Below are positions 31,877-40,112 of a stretch of 64,000 bases of DNA, piece by piece. Source of the DNA: Candidatus Ornithobacterium hominis. GTDB lineage: Bacteria; Bacteroidota; Bacteroidia; Flavobacteriales; Weeksellaceae. The position numbers were made by a program, and so were the translations under genes. Within the stretch, counting starts at the first letter, position 1. Every line of letters begins with the position of its first letter. The stretch lies in assembly GCF_951229915.1 (NCBI RefSeq), contig NZ_OX579588.1, forward strand, positions 1,386,001-1,450,000. The letters are read 5' to 3'. The notes beneath the pieces were generated by a model. The model searched no databases. It was given only the letters and a program-made list of their open reading frames with translations, and was not told where the DNA came from.

Positions 31877-32557
31877 TCATTTCTTCCGCTGAACGACTTG
31901 GTACAATTCAAAGTTTAAAATAAGTGAAAGATCTGTCTCCTTGATATTAAACGGGTTAGAAGACCTTCCATGAGCCAACCGAGATGGTACTAAAATCAAA
32001 CCTTGAAAATTCACATAAGGCTCTTCATCGGCTTTTTTCTCAGAAGATTTAAATTTTTTCAAGCCTTCGATAATAGATTTAACTTCATAAGAATCAGCCT
32101 CTTTGGTGGTGTGATAAAAAACAGGATCCCACTCAGGCAAACCAGTACTATTCACCGTAGATACAATCGTAGCAGGTAGATAATAGACTGAGTCTTTCTG
32201 CTCCAATGCCTTGAGTAACTGCAAATTATACTGAATTAATATTTTATCTGTCTGGTTATCGCTAATTGAACGCCCCGCGGCTTGATGCTTTGGGTTTTTC
32301 ACAACATAATAGCCCTCTGGCGCCTTCTCTGCCAATTCCTTTAGCGGTGTGTAGTGGTCATCACTTTTATCTTTTGAACTAAAAACCTTTACACTTCCAT
32401 CTTCTGCGAAATAATGTTCCTCCAAGTATTTCACCAAAGCTCTGTCATCGATTTTGTTTTGCTTATTTTGGCTAATAAAAAAACCTGGCCTGTCCTCTGA
32501 ACAGCTCCAAAAAACGAAAACAGCTAAAAGCAAAAATCCTAATTTCTTTAAATCCAT
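31877..32557 (-). CDS. FKBP-like lipoprotein
   Basis: A 226-residue lipoprotein (lipobox FWSC at about residue 19). The C-terminal part GLILVPSRLAHGRS and SLILNFELYQVVQ follows the end of FKBP-type peptidyl-prolyl isomerase domains (usual pattern LIxxPxxLAYG... LxFxVELLxV), but the aromatic active-site residues are poorly kept, so isomerase activity is doubtful. Related gliding or envelope-folding lipoproteins exist in Flavobacteriia. It lies alone between convergent and divergent neighbours. Confidence 0.65.
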   Translation of the reverse strand: MDLKKLGFLLLAVFVFWSCSEDRPGFFISQNKQNKIDDRALVKYLEEHYFAEDGSVKVFSSKDKSDDHYTPLKELAEKAPEGYYVVKNPKHQAAGRSISDNQTDKILIQYNLQLLKALEQKDSVYYLPATIVSTVNSTGLPEWDPVFYHTTKEADSYEVKSIIEGLKKFKSSEKKADEEPYVNFQGLILVPSRLAHGRSSNPFNIKETDLSLILNFELYQVVQRKK

Positions 32558-32630
32558 ATTTCTATTTTAATTTGAAAAGTACAAATATAAATAATTCAAA
32601 GCTTTCAACTAAACTCAACAAGCAGTTAAA

Positions 32631-32653
32631 TTTTTAAAGGCTTAAAAAAATTT
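32631..32653. repeat. AAGGCTTA-type repeat, copy 10
   Basis: T5, AAAGGCTTA, A6, TTT, in the divergent gap between the FKBP-like and S4-domain genes. Confidence 0.65.
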
Positions 32654-32730
32654 AATTCCACTGAGAAACAATAAAACACTTTTTCTTTAAACTTCTTACC
32701 TTTGTTACCAGTATTTTTTTTAACTCCTCT

Positions 32731-33120
32731 ATGGAAACAAATATGCGGATTGATAAATTTCTGTGGTGTGTACGCTATTTCAAAACCCGAAGCCTTGCTA
32801 CAGAAGTTGTGAAAAAAAACAGAGTTTGGGTCAACGGAGAGCTGGCAAAACCATCTAAAGACGTATTGGTAGGCGACTGCATAAAGCTTCGCAAAAATCA
32901 AATTTTCTATGAATTTGAGGTTTTGAAAATTCCTTCTAGCCGAATGGGTGCTAAATTGGTAGGACTTCACATCAAAGATTTAACCGACAAAAAACAACTC
33001 GAGGAACTGAAAATCAGGCAGACTGACCAAAATTATTACCGCCAAAAAGGCGAAGGTCGACCAACTAAAAAAGATCGTCGAGAGCTTGATGATTTTATGG
33101 CTGATTTTGATGATTTTTAA
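32731..33120 (+). CDS. hslR: S4-domain RNA-binding protein (Hsp15-like)
   Basis: A 129-residue protein with an N-terminal S4 fold (MRIDKFLWCVRYFKTRSLAT and NRVWVNGELAKPSKDV) and a basic/acidic tail. Hsp15 binds stalled 50S subunits carrying peptidyl-tRNA and aids recycling. The start could also be the second Met (residue 5). Its 3' end overlaps the convergent shikimate kinase gene by 26 bp. Confidence 0.85.
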   Translation: METNMRIDKFLWCVRYFKTRSLATEVVKKNRVWVNGELAKPSKDVLVGDCIKLRKNQIFYEFEVLKIPSSRMGAKLVGLHIKDLTDKKQLEELKIRQTDQNYYRQKGEGRPTKKDRRELDDFMADFDDF

Positions 33121-33625
33121 AGGCTTGTAAAATTTCTCCCACTACTTTTTCTAAAGGCTGATGCTCGGTAGAAAGAGTCACTTTTGCTTGTTCATAGAAA
33201 ATACGGCGTTCAAAAAGATGTTTCGCTATAAACTCAGGTAAATCTTCTTTACTGAGGTGAGCCACCAAAGGTCTTTCTTTGATTTTAGGGGAAATTCGCT
33301 GCGCCAGCTGCTGTGGATTAGCTCTCAAATATACCGAAAATGAATTTTGATTAATGAGTTCCATATTATTATAAAAAACAGGCGTCCCGCCACCCGTGCT
33401 GAGAATTGCTTTTTCATGCTTTTGGAAAAATATTTTCAAATATTGGTTCTCTTTTTTTCGGAAGTAAATTTCCCCTTTTTCTTTGAATAGGATTGGGATA
33501 GGCTGTTGCTCTTTTTCTTCTATAAATTCATCTAAATCAACAAATTGAACATTTAATTCCTGAGCCAATTTTTTACCTATGGTTGATTTCCCAGCTCCCA
33601 TGTAACCCACTAATGTCAAGACCAT
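33095..33625 (-). CDS. aroK: Shikimate kinase
   Basis: A 176-residue kinase that phosphorylates shikimate in the chorismate pathway. P-loop GYMGAGKSTIGKKLA at the start, DLDEFIEE, STGGGTPVF and the lid KERPLVAHL with Arg are present. Its last codons overlap convergently with the S4-protein gene. Confidence 0.93.
   Translation of the reverse strand: MVLTLVGYMGAGKSTIGKKLAQELNVQFVDLDEFIEEKEQQPIPILFKEKGEIYFRKKENQYLKIFFQKHEKAILSTGGGTPVFYNNMELINQNSFSVYLRANPQQLAQRISPKIKERPLVAHLSKEDLPEFIAKHLFERRIFYEQAKVTLSTEHQPLEKVVGEILQAFKNHQNQP
33113..33134. repeat. AAGGCTTA-type repeat, variant copy 11
   Basis: TTTTTAAAGGCTTGTAAAATTT at the convergent overlap of hslR and aroK; it supplies the TAA stop of hslR and codes the last residues of AroK. 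Confidence 0.55.
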
Positions 33626-33660
33626 TTTTATTATTTTAGAAAAATAAAAGTAATATTTTT

Positions 33661-33690
33661 TTGTGTAATTTTAAAAAGCTCTTATATTTG
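33661..33690 (+). promoter_or_regulatory. tRNA-Lys promoter
   Basis: TTG (33661-33663), 19-bp spacer, TATATTTG (33683-33690): a textbook Bacteroidota sigma-A promoter, 25 bp before the tRNA. It serves as the internal reference for the spacing claims made for other promoters in this window. Confidence 0.85.
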
Positions 33691-33715
33691 CAATCCGAAA
33701 AGAAAAAAGTAAGGC

Positions 33716-33788
33716 GACTCGGTAGCTCAGCTGGTAGAGCACAACACTTTTAATGTTGGGGTCCTGGGTTCGAACCCCAGCCGAGTCA
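33716..33788 (+). tRNA. tRNA-Lys (anticodon TTT)
   Basis: A full cloverleaf: acceptor GACTCGG with CCGAGTC, D-arm GCTCAGCTGGTAGAGC, anticodon stem CAACA/TGTTG around CTTTTAA, T-arm CTGGGTTCGAACCCCAG, discriminator A. The CCA end is not encoded. Confidence 0.97.
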
Positions 33789-34113
33789 CATTTTTATAAC
33801 TTCTCTGCTCTACCCTATTTTAAAATCATTTATTTCTATCTAAACTTTCGAAGCAAAAAAATTAAGTTTTTCTGACTTTACTTTTTCTTTATTTGTTTGA
33901 TTTCATGCTGATGCTGAAAAAACTTGTTTATGATTAATGGAATAGAGATTTAAACCAATCTTCAACAAGCATTGATTTCTTTTAAGCTTTAAAAAATTAT
34001 AGCTGAAATCTGCTAAATTTGAATACTTTTCCCTTGCCACTGCGTGGAGTATGCACAGAATTATTAAATTTTTTTTATACTTTTGTGAGTTTCAATTATT
34101 TTCATTTATTTCT
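33789..34113. other. Gap before oxyR
   Basis: 325 bases without a gene. It holds a decayed repeat relative (33980-34000, TTTTAAGCTTTAAAAAATT) and two TAnnTTTG matches, TAAATTTG at 34014-34021 and TACTTTTG at 34078-34085, as possible oxyR promoters. Confidence 0.45.
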
Positions 34114-35055
34114 ATGACGATTATTCAATTAGAATATGTGTTGGCTGTGGCTGAGAGTAAGAATTTTACACTCGCGGCGAAAAAAGCGTATGTGACGCAG
34201 CCGACGCTGAGCATGCAAATCCAAAAGCTGGAATCGGAACTGGGTGTTGATATTTTTGATAGAAGTACGCACCCGATTCGGGTAACGAAAATAGGTGAAA
34301 AGATTTTAGCTCAAGCTAAAACGATTCTCAATGAGGTGCAGCGAATGCCTGCGATTGTAAATGAGGAGAAAACAAATCTGAGCGGTGATTTTCGCTTGGG
34401 AGTAATTCCAACGGTTTTGCCAACTTTGGTACCGCTTTTTTATAAAATTTTTAATAAAAAATTCAAGCATGCAAACCTCATCATGCAAGAGATGAAGACT
34501 GAGGAAATATTAATCTCACTACGAGAAAATACCATTGATTTTGGCATTGCGGTAACACCCCTACTTCAACCTGATATGGTGGAGGAATTGCTATACTATG
34601 AGCCAATGTTGGCCTTTGTGCCAGAGGGGCATCGCTTGAGTCAAAGAAAGAATATAAGCGAGGAAGATTTGGACATTAGAGATTTGATTTTGCTAGAGGA
34701 AGGGCATTGCTTCAGGAATAATGTGCTGTCGATTTGTCACCATTTTCAGCAGCAAGAAGAGAAAAGTTTGATGATAGAGAGTGGGAGCTTTCAGACGTTA
34801 ATTAAATTAGCTAAAGATGGTTTTGGGATGACTGTTTTGCCTGCGCTAGCTGTAAATGACCTGAAAATGGAGGACAAAAATTTCATAAAACCTTTTAAAA
34901 ATCCAGTCCCAACGCGAGAGGTGAGTTTAATTTACCACAATAGCCAACTCCGCATGAGTTTTGCTAAAGAATTGAAAAATCTGATTCGCAGTGTGTTGCG
35001 TGGCATGATTTTTCTTGAATCGGAACGAAATACGTTACCTTATCTTAATAAATAA
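34114..35055 (+). CDS. oxyR: OxyR-type LysR-family peroxide regulator
   Basis: A 313-residue regulator from ATG 34114 (MTIIQLEYVLAVAESKNFTL); a 21-codon extension to 34051 is out of line with the family. The N-terminal helix-turn-helix (about 1-60) is followed by a substrate-type domain. The sensing cysteines appear as CFRNNVLSIC, nine residues apart as in OxyR (Cys199 and Cys208 in E. coli), within EEGHC. Peroxide oxidises this pair to a disulfide that activates catalase and other genes. No such targets are adjacent. Confidence 0.9.
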   Translation: MTIIQLEYVLAVAESKNFTLAAKKAYVTQPTLSMQIQKLESELGVDIFDRSTHPIRVTKIGEKILAQAKTILNEVQRMPAIVNEEKTNLSGDFRLGVIPTVLPTLVPLFYKIFNKKFKHANLIMQEMKTEEILISLRENTIDFGIAVTPLLQPDMVEELLYYEPMLAFVPEGHRLSQRKNISEEDLDIRDLILLEEGHCFRNNVLSICHHFQQQEEKSLMIESGSFQTLIKLAKDGFGMTVLPALAVNDLKMEDKNFIKPFKNPVPTREVSLIYHNSQLRMSFAKELKNLIRSVLRGMIFLESERNTLPYLNK

Positions 35056-35120
35056 TTTTTTTTAGACTAAAAAACAAAGGCTTTTTATTTATCTTCATTA
35101 ACTAAAATTCTATTTTTATT

Positions 35121-38100
35121 TTGAAATTTAACAAAAGAAACTTTTTTAAACGACTTGGCTTAGGTTTACTGAGCTTGATTTTGATTTTAGTACTAGCGAC
35201 GCTAAGTTTGCGTTTGCCAAGTGTACAAAATTTTGTGAAAGGCAAAGTGATTCACTTTGTTCAAGATAAAATTGGCACACCAATTTCGCTAGAGCGTGTC
35301 TATGTGAACTTCCCCAACGGGCTGGAATTGCAAAATCTATACGTAGAGGGGCAAAATAGAGATACAATTTTGCTGGTAAAAAACCTCAATGTAGGCTTAG
35401 CGATACCCAAGTTACTAGACAATCAGGCTCAATTTACTTCGATTGAACTGAATGGTTTGGTGGCTTTTGTGAAGCGTGATAATAATGGAAATTTTAATTT
35501 TGACTACATCGTCGATGCTTTTGGTACGACGGAAGAGAAGTCTTCAAAACCTTTCATCATCAATCTAGATAAGATTGATTTGAGGAATATCCGCCTGAAT
35601 TATAGCGATGCAATAACTCAATACCAAACGCAAGTGATTTTTAAAGCACTAAAGACGCGTTTTAAGAATTTTGATTTGCAAGAGAATGATTACGCTCTCG
35701 GAGATTTGTATATGGAGGGTCTGCGACTGAAACTCAAGCAAGATATTTTGCAAGAAGCCTCTAAAAAAGTGGAGAAAAAAGTAGATTCACTATCGGCTCA
35801 AAGCCCATTAAAGCTAGATTTAAACGGAATTGAACTAGTTGATTTTGACATTGATTATAAAGATGAAATCACTAAAACTTATGTGAAAGTAAAGTTTGAT
35901 GAACTGTTAAGCGAAATTAAACGGCTAGATGTAGAGAAAAGTAGTTTCGTACTGGATGATTTTGTGCTGAAAAATGCTAAAATCAAGGCTGATTTGTTTT
36001 TAGCCAGTGAAGATTCTGAAACCAAAAATTCAGAAACCAATCCAACTAACCCCTTGCATTTGGCTGTAAATGATTTTGATTTAGAGAACATTAATGTTCT
36101 ATACAATAATACGGCAACTACTCCACAGAAAAAAGGAATTGACTTCAATCATTTAGACATTAAAAATCTGAATTTCAGTGTCTCTGATTTTGAAATGAAA
36201 GATTCTGAGATAAAGGGTGAAATTAATAAAGGTAATTTTGAGGAAAAAAGTGGACTGGTTCTCCAAAAACTTCAAACAGACTTTGAATATACTCAAAAAA
36301 ATATAAGGCTTAAAAATTTTTTGCTAGAAACACCTAATTCTCTGCTAAAAAATCGTTTTGAAATTTCCTATCATTCTTTAGAGGATTTGACTAAAAATCC
36401 AGGGATGGCTCAACTTGATTTAAATTTAGAAAAATCTAAAATTGGATTTGAAGATATTCAGATTTTGGCACCCGAGGTTTCCAATCAAAAAATATTCAAA
36501 AATTACCCAAATGCTTCGCTAGCTCTTAATGCTAAAGTAAATGGCTTGGTGGATGATTTGAATATTGAGGAACTATCGGCATCAGGCTTAGATGATTTTC
36601 AGTTGAAAGCAAACGGAAGCATCAAAAACGCAACGAAACCTGAAAATTTATCTTATAATGTAAATCTTATCCGCCTGCATGCTCAAGAAAAAACACTTCG
36701 CCGAGTTTTGCCTGCTGAGGCGCTGCCAAACAATCTTTCTCTACCTGAAAAAATCACTACCAAAGGGAAATTGAAAGGGAATACAGAGCAAGTTGATACA
36801 GAACTTAACATTAATTCTACCGATGGCGATGCGCTATTAGCCGGCATCATAAACTGGGGAAAATCAGAGACTTATGATTTAGATTTAGAAACAACGAATC
36901 TAAATTTAGGAAAAATTATTCAAAACCCAGATTTGGGCAAAATGAGCGGGGCAATAAAGGTAGAAGGCAATGGCTTTGATTTAACTTCTGCTACAGCAAA
37001 AATTTCAGGGAATATTGAGCATTTTTTCTACAATCAATATAATTACAGCCAAATTGAGCTAAAGGGTAACATTGAAAATTCTAGGTTTAATTTAAATCTA
37101 TTCTCAAATGACCCTGCGGCACGTTTAAATTTAGCAGTCAGTGGAGTTTACAACGATAAAAATCCACAAGCTAAAATAGATGGTGTCATTAATAAATTGG
37201 ATTTCAATAAATTAAACTTCTATGATGAAGCACTGATTATTGCTGGGAGAGTTAGTGGAAGTTTTGAAAATTTAAATCCTGATGAGCTCAATGGGAATTT
37301 ATATTTGAGGGATTTTGCCGTGTCTGACACTCAAAATGTTTATCCTATTCAGGATATTCAGATTTTAGCAAAAAATACGTCAGATTTTAATTTATTACAG
37401 CTGAATTCATCTTTTGCTGATGCAAAATTGGAGGGGAAATATCGTGTTTCACAAATTTTTCAAGCCTTAGAAAAAACTTTAAATCAATATTATCCATTTT
37501 TTAAAAATTCTAAAGGCTTAGAAAATATTGACCCTCATCAGTTTTTTCATTTTTCGGTAGAAATAAAAAATGATAATCTTCTAAAGAATTTGATTCCAAA
37601 CTTAAATTCCTTTGAGCCTATTTCTATCTCTGGAGATTTCAATGCTGATTTTCAAAAAATCATCCTCAATGCAGAGATTCCTCAGGTGGACTATGCTGGA
37701 AATGAAATCAATAATGCTAATCTAAATATTGACAATGTAAACCAAGCTTTGGTTTTCCAGGTCAAGTGGGATGAGCTGAAATCTGGACGGTTTAAAATTT
37801 TAAATTCATCACTAGAGGGCTCGGTGAAAGATCAGCAAATTTTATATTCTTTTTCTTCTAAAGACCAAAATCAAAATATCGCCTATGCTATTGACGGAAG
37901 TGCACAGCGACTGGATGAAGTTTTTCAGCTATCCCTCAGCCCTGGGCAATTGGTGCTGAACGGAGAAAACTGGCATGTGGAGCATGATAATCAAATCACG
38001 GTGCACCCCGAAGGAATTAATGCTCAAAATTTCAAACTCTCGCACGGGAATAGCTTTCTCTCTTTGGAGTCTAGTGGTTCTGCTCCATTTTCACCGTTGC

Positions 38101-40079
38101 GTCTAGATATTGAGGACTTTAAACTTGAAACGCTCACAGCTCTAGCTCAGCAAGATACGCTACTGGCTAAAGGTATTTTGAACGGAAGTTTTGAGCTGAA
38201 AAATTTAATGAAATCTCCTCAAGTTAATGGGAATTTAAAAGTAGATAGTTTGCAGGTTTTCAATGCTCCTTTGGGGCATTTGGATGTGAATTTAAATCAA
38301 AGATCGGCAGAACATATAAATACACAAATAGAGCTGAAAGGAAATGGAAATCAAGTGAATCTGGATGGAAATTACAATTTAGTAAATGATGACTTAAACT
38401 TTGAATTATTGATTGACCGCTTGAATATGACTAGTATTCAAGGATTTACAGCTCAGCAAATAAAAGAGGCAGAGGGTTTCTTATCAGGTAATTTAGAGAT
38501 TTTTGGCAAGTCTGATTCGCCTTCCATCCACGGAAAATTAAAATTCAATGATGTAGGTATGTTTGTGACTACATTGGGAACTAAGTTTCAGGGTATGAAT
38601 GATGAGTTGCTGTTTCAGCCAAAGGGAATTGAAGTCAATCAGTTCAGCATATTTGATAAAGATAAAAATCAAATGTTGCTTGACGGAACTATTTTCACTC
38701 AAAAATACCAAGATTTTTCTTTTGATTTACGTTTGACTGCTAAAGACTTTAAAATCGTCGATGCTGAAAAAAATAGTGAAAATTTAGTCGGCGGTGTACT
38801 TTCTGTTGACACTGATTTGGCCATCAAAGGTGATTTAGATTTGCCTAAAATAGGCGGAAATATAAATATTGATAAGCCTACAGATTTTAGCTTTACGATA
38901 CCGCAAAGCAGCCCCAGTTTGAAGAAAAGAGAAGGCGTTGTAGAATTCATAGACCAAGACCAAGTTGTCTTAAATCAAAGCTTAAAAAAGGATAGTGTTG
39001 ATAGAACTTCACGCATCAAAGGCTTAGATGTTGCCGTAGACATTCATGTGAAAAAAGAAGCTAAACTCTCCATTATTGTAGACCAAGCAACGGGTGATTT
39101 TATACAATTGCAAGGAGAGGCTGAGCTTTCTGGGGGTATTGACCCTTCAGGAAAAACGAGTCTAACGGGTATTTACGAGGTTAACGAAGGAGCTTACCAA
39201 TTAAATATCAATTTATTACAAAGAAAATTTAATATCCAGAAAGGCAGCACTATCACATGGGCAGGAGACCCGCTCTCTGCCAATATTGACATCACAGCGG
39301 TTTACAAAACTGAAACCGCTCCTATTGATTTGCTAGAACAGCAAATTTCAGGATTAAATGGTGCAAGTTTGAATATTTATAAACAGAAGATTCCTTTCAA
39401 TACATTACTGATGATGAAAGGAGATTTGATGAAACCTGAAATTTCGTTTGACATCAATGTCGATGGAAATAATGCTGGTGTAGCAACGGAGGTAATTGAT
39501 AATACTAAAACAAAGCTTTCGCTCATCAGAAATGATAGCAATGAGATGAACAAACAAGTTTTTGCCTTGCTTCTACTCAACCGCTTTATTGGTGAAAATC
39601 CCTTCCAAAGCAATTCAGGTCTATCGCCAGAATCGATGGCACGCCAAAGCGTGAGCCGCATTTTATCTGAGCAATTAAATCAATTAGCTTCTGATTTGAT
39701 TGATGGCGTGGACTTAAATTTTGATTTAGAAAGTCGTGAGGACTATACCACTGGTAAAAAACAAAATCGTACAGATTTAAATGTTTCTTTAAGTAAAAGA
39801 TTGCTCGATGATCGCCTGAAAGTCACCGTGGGCAATAAATTTGGTGTGGAAGGCGAAGCACGCACCAATGAAGATATGACCAACATCGCTGGTGAAATTT
39901 CATTAGACTATAGCCTCTCGCGCGACGGCAAGTACATTTTGAGAGCTTACAGGAAGAATGAGTACCAAGTTGCACTTCAAGGTCAAGTGATAGAGACAGG
40001 CTTAGGTTTTATCATCACTTTAGAATACAATGATTTTGCTGAAATCTTTAGAAAAACGAAAAATCCTAAAAGCAATTAA
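35121..40079 (+). CDS. tamB: TamB-like translocation/assembly module inner-membrane protein
   Basis: A 1652-residue protein with one N-terminal membrane helix (about 15-30) and a very long periplasmic beta-helical rod ending in the TamB/DUF490 C-terminal domain (about 1200-1650). AsmA/TamB-family proteins bridge the envelope and are linked to lipid transport and outer-membrane protein insertion. The start is TTG at 35121; no ATG lies near. The next gene encodes the outer-membrane partner. Motif-like AAGGCTTA copies with A/T flanks lie in the coding region at about 36303, 37463 and 37510. Confidence 0.9.
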   Translation: MKFNKRNFFKRLGLGLLSLILILVLATLSLRLPSVQNFVKGKVIHFVQDKIGTPISLERVYVNFPNGLELQNLYVEGQNRDTILLVKNLNVGLAIPKLLDNQAQFTSIELNGLVAFVKRDNNGNFNFDYIVDAFGTTEEKSSKPFIINLDKIDLRNIRLNYSDAITQYQTQVIFKALKTRFKNFDLQENDYALGDLYMEGLRLKLKQDILQEASKKVEKKVDSLSAQSPLKLDLNGIELVDFDIDYKDEITKTYVKVKFDELLSEIKRLDVEKSSFVLDDFVLKNAKIKADLFLASEDSETKNSETNPTNPLHLAVNDFDLENINVLYNNTATTPQKKGIDFNHLDIKNLNFSVSDFEMKDSEIKGEINKGNFEEKSGLVLQKLQTDFEYTQKNIRLKNFLLETPNSLLKNRFEISYHSLEDLTKNPGMAQLDLNLEKSKIGFEDIQILAPEVSNQKIFKNYPNASLALNAKVNGLVDDLNIEELSASGLDDFQLKANGSIKNATKPENLSYNVNLIRLHAQEKTLRRVLPAEALPNNLSLPEKITTKGKLKGNTEQVDTELNINSTDGDALLAGIINWGKSETYDLDLETTNLNLGKIIQNPDLGKMSGAIKVEGNGFDLTSATAKISGNIEHFFYNQYNYSQIELKGNIENSRFNLNLFSNDPAARLNLAVSGVYNDKNPQAKIDGVINKLDFNKLNFYDEALIIAGRVSGSFENLNPDELNGNLYLRDFAVSDTQNVYPIQDIQILAKNTSDFNLLQLNSSFADAKLEGKYRVSQIFQALEKTLNQYYPFFKNSKGLENIDPHQFFHFSVEIKNDNLLKNLIPNLNSFEPISISGDFNADFQKIILNAEIPQVDYAGNEINNANLNIDNVNQALVFQVKWDELKSGRFKILNSSLEGSVKDQQILYSFSSKDQNQNIAYAIDGSAQRLDEVFQLSLSPGQLVLNGENWHVEHDNQITVHPEGINAQNFKLSHGNSFLSLESSGSAPFSPLRLDIEDFKLETLTALAQQDTLLAKGILNGSFELKNLMKSPQVNGNLKVDSLQVFNAPLGHLDVNLNQRSAEHINTQIELKGNGNQVNLDGNYNLVNDDLNFELLIDRLNMTSIQGFTAQQIKEAEGFLSGNLEIFGKSDSPSIHGKLKFNDVGMFVTTLGTKFQGMNDELLFQPKGIEVNQFSIFDKDKNQMLLDGTIFTQKYQDFSFDLRLTAKDFKIVDAEKNSENLVGGVLSVDTDLAIKGDLDLPKIGGNINIDKPTDFSFTIPQSSPSLKKREGVVEFIDQDQVVLNQSLKKDSVDRTSRIKGLDVAVDIHVKKEAKLSIIVDQATGDFIQLQGEAELSGGIDPSGKTSLTGIYEVNEGAYQLNINLLQRKFNIQKGSTITWAGDPLSANIDITAVYKTETAPIDLLEQQISGLNGASLNIYKQKIPFNTLLMMKGDLMKPEISFDINVDGNNAGVATEVIDNTKTKLSLIRNDSNEMNKQVFALLLLNRFIGENPFQSNSGLSPESMARQSVSRILSEQLNQLASDLIDGVDLNFDLESREDYTTGKKQNRTDLNVSLSKRLLDDRLKVTVGNKFGVEGEARTNEDMTNIAGEISLDYSLSRDGKYILRAYRKNEYQVALQGQVIETGLGFIITLEYNDFAEIFRKTKNPKSN

Positions 40080-40080
40080 A

Positions 40081-40103
40081 TTTTTAAAGCCTTAAAAAAA
40101 ATT
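40081..40103. repeat. AAGGCTTA-type repeat, copy 12
   Basis: T5, AAAGCCTTA, A7, TT in the 33-bp gap between tamB and tamL. Confidence 0.7.
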
Positions 40104-40112
40104 CCCTTCAGA

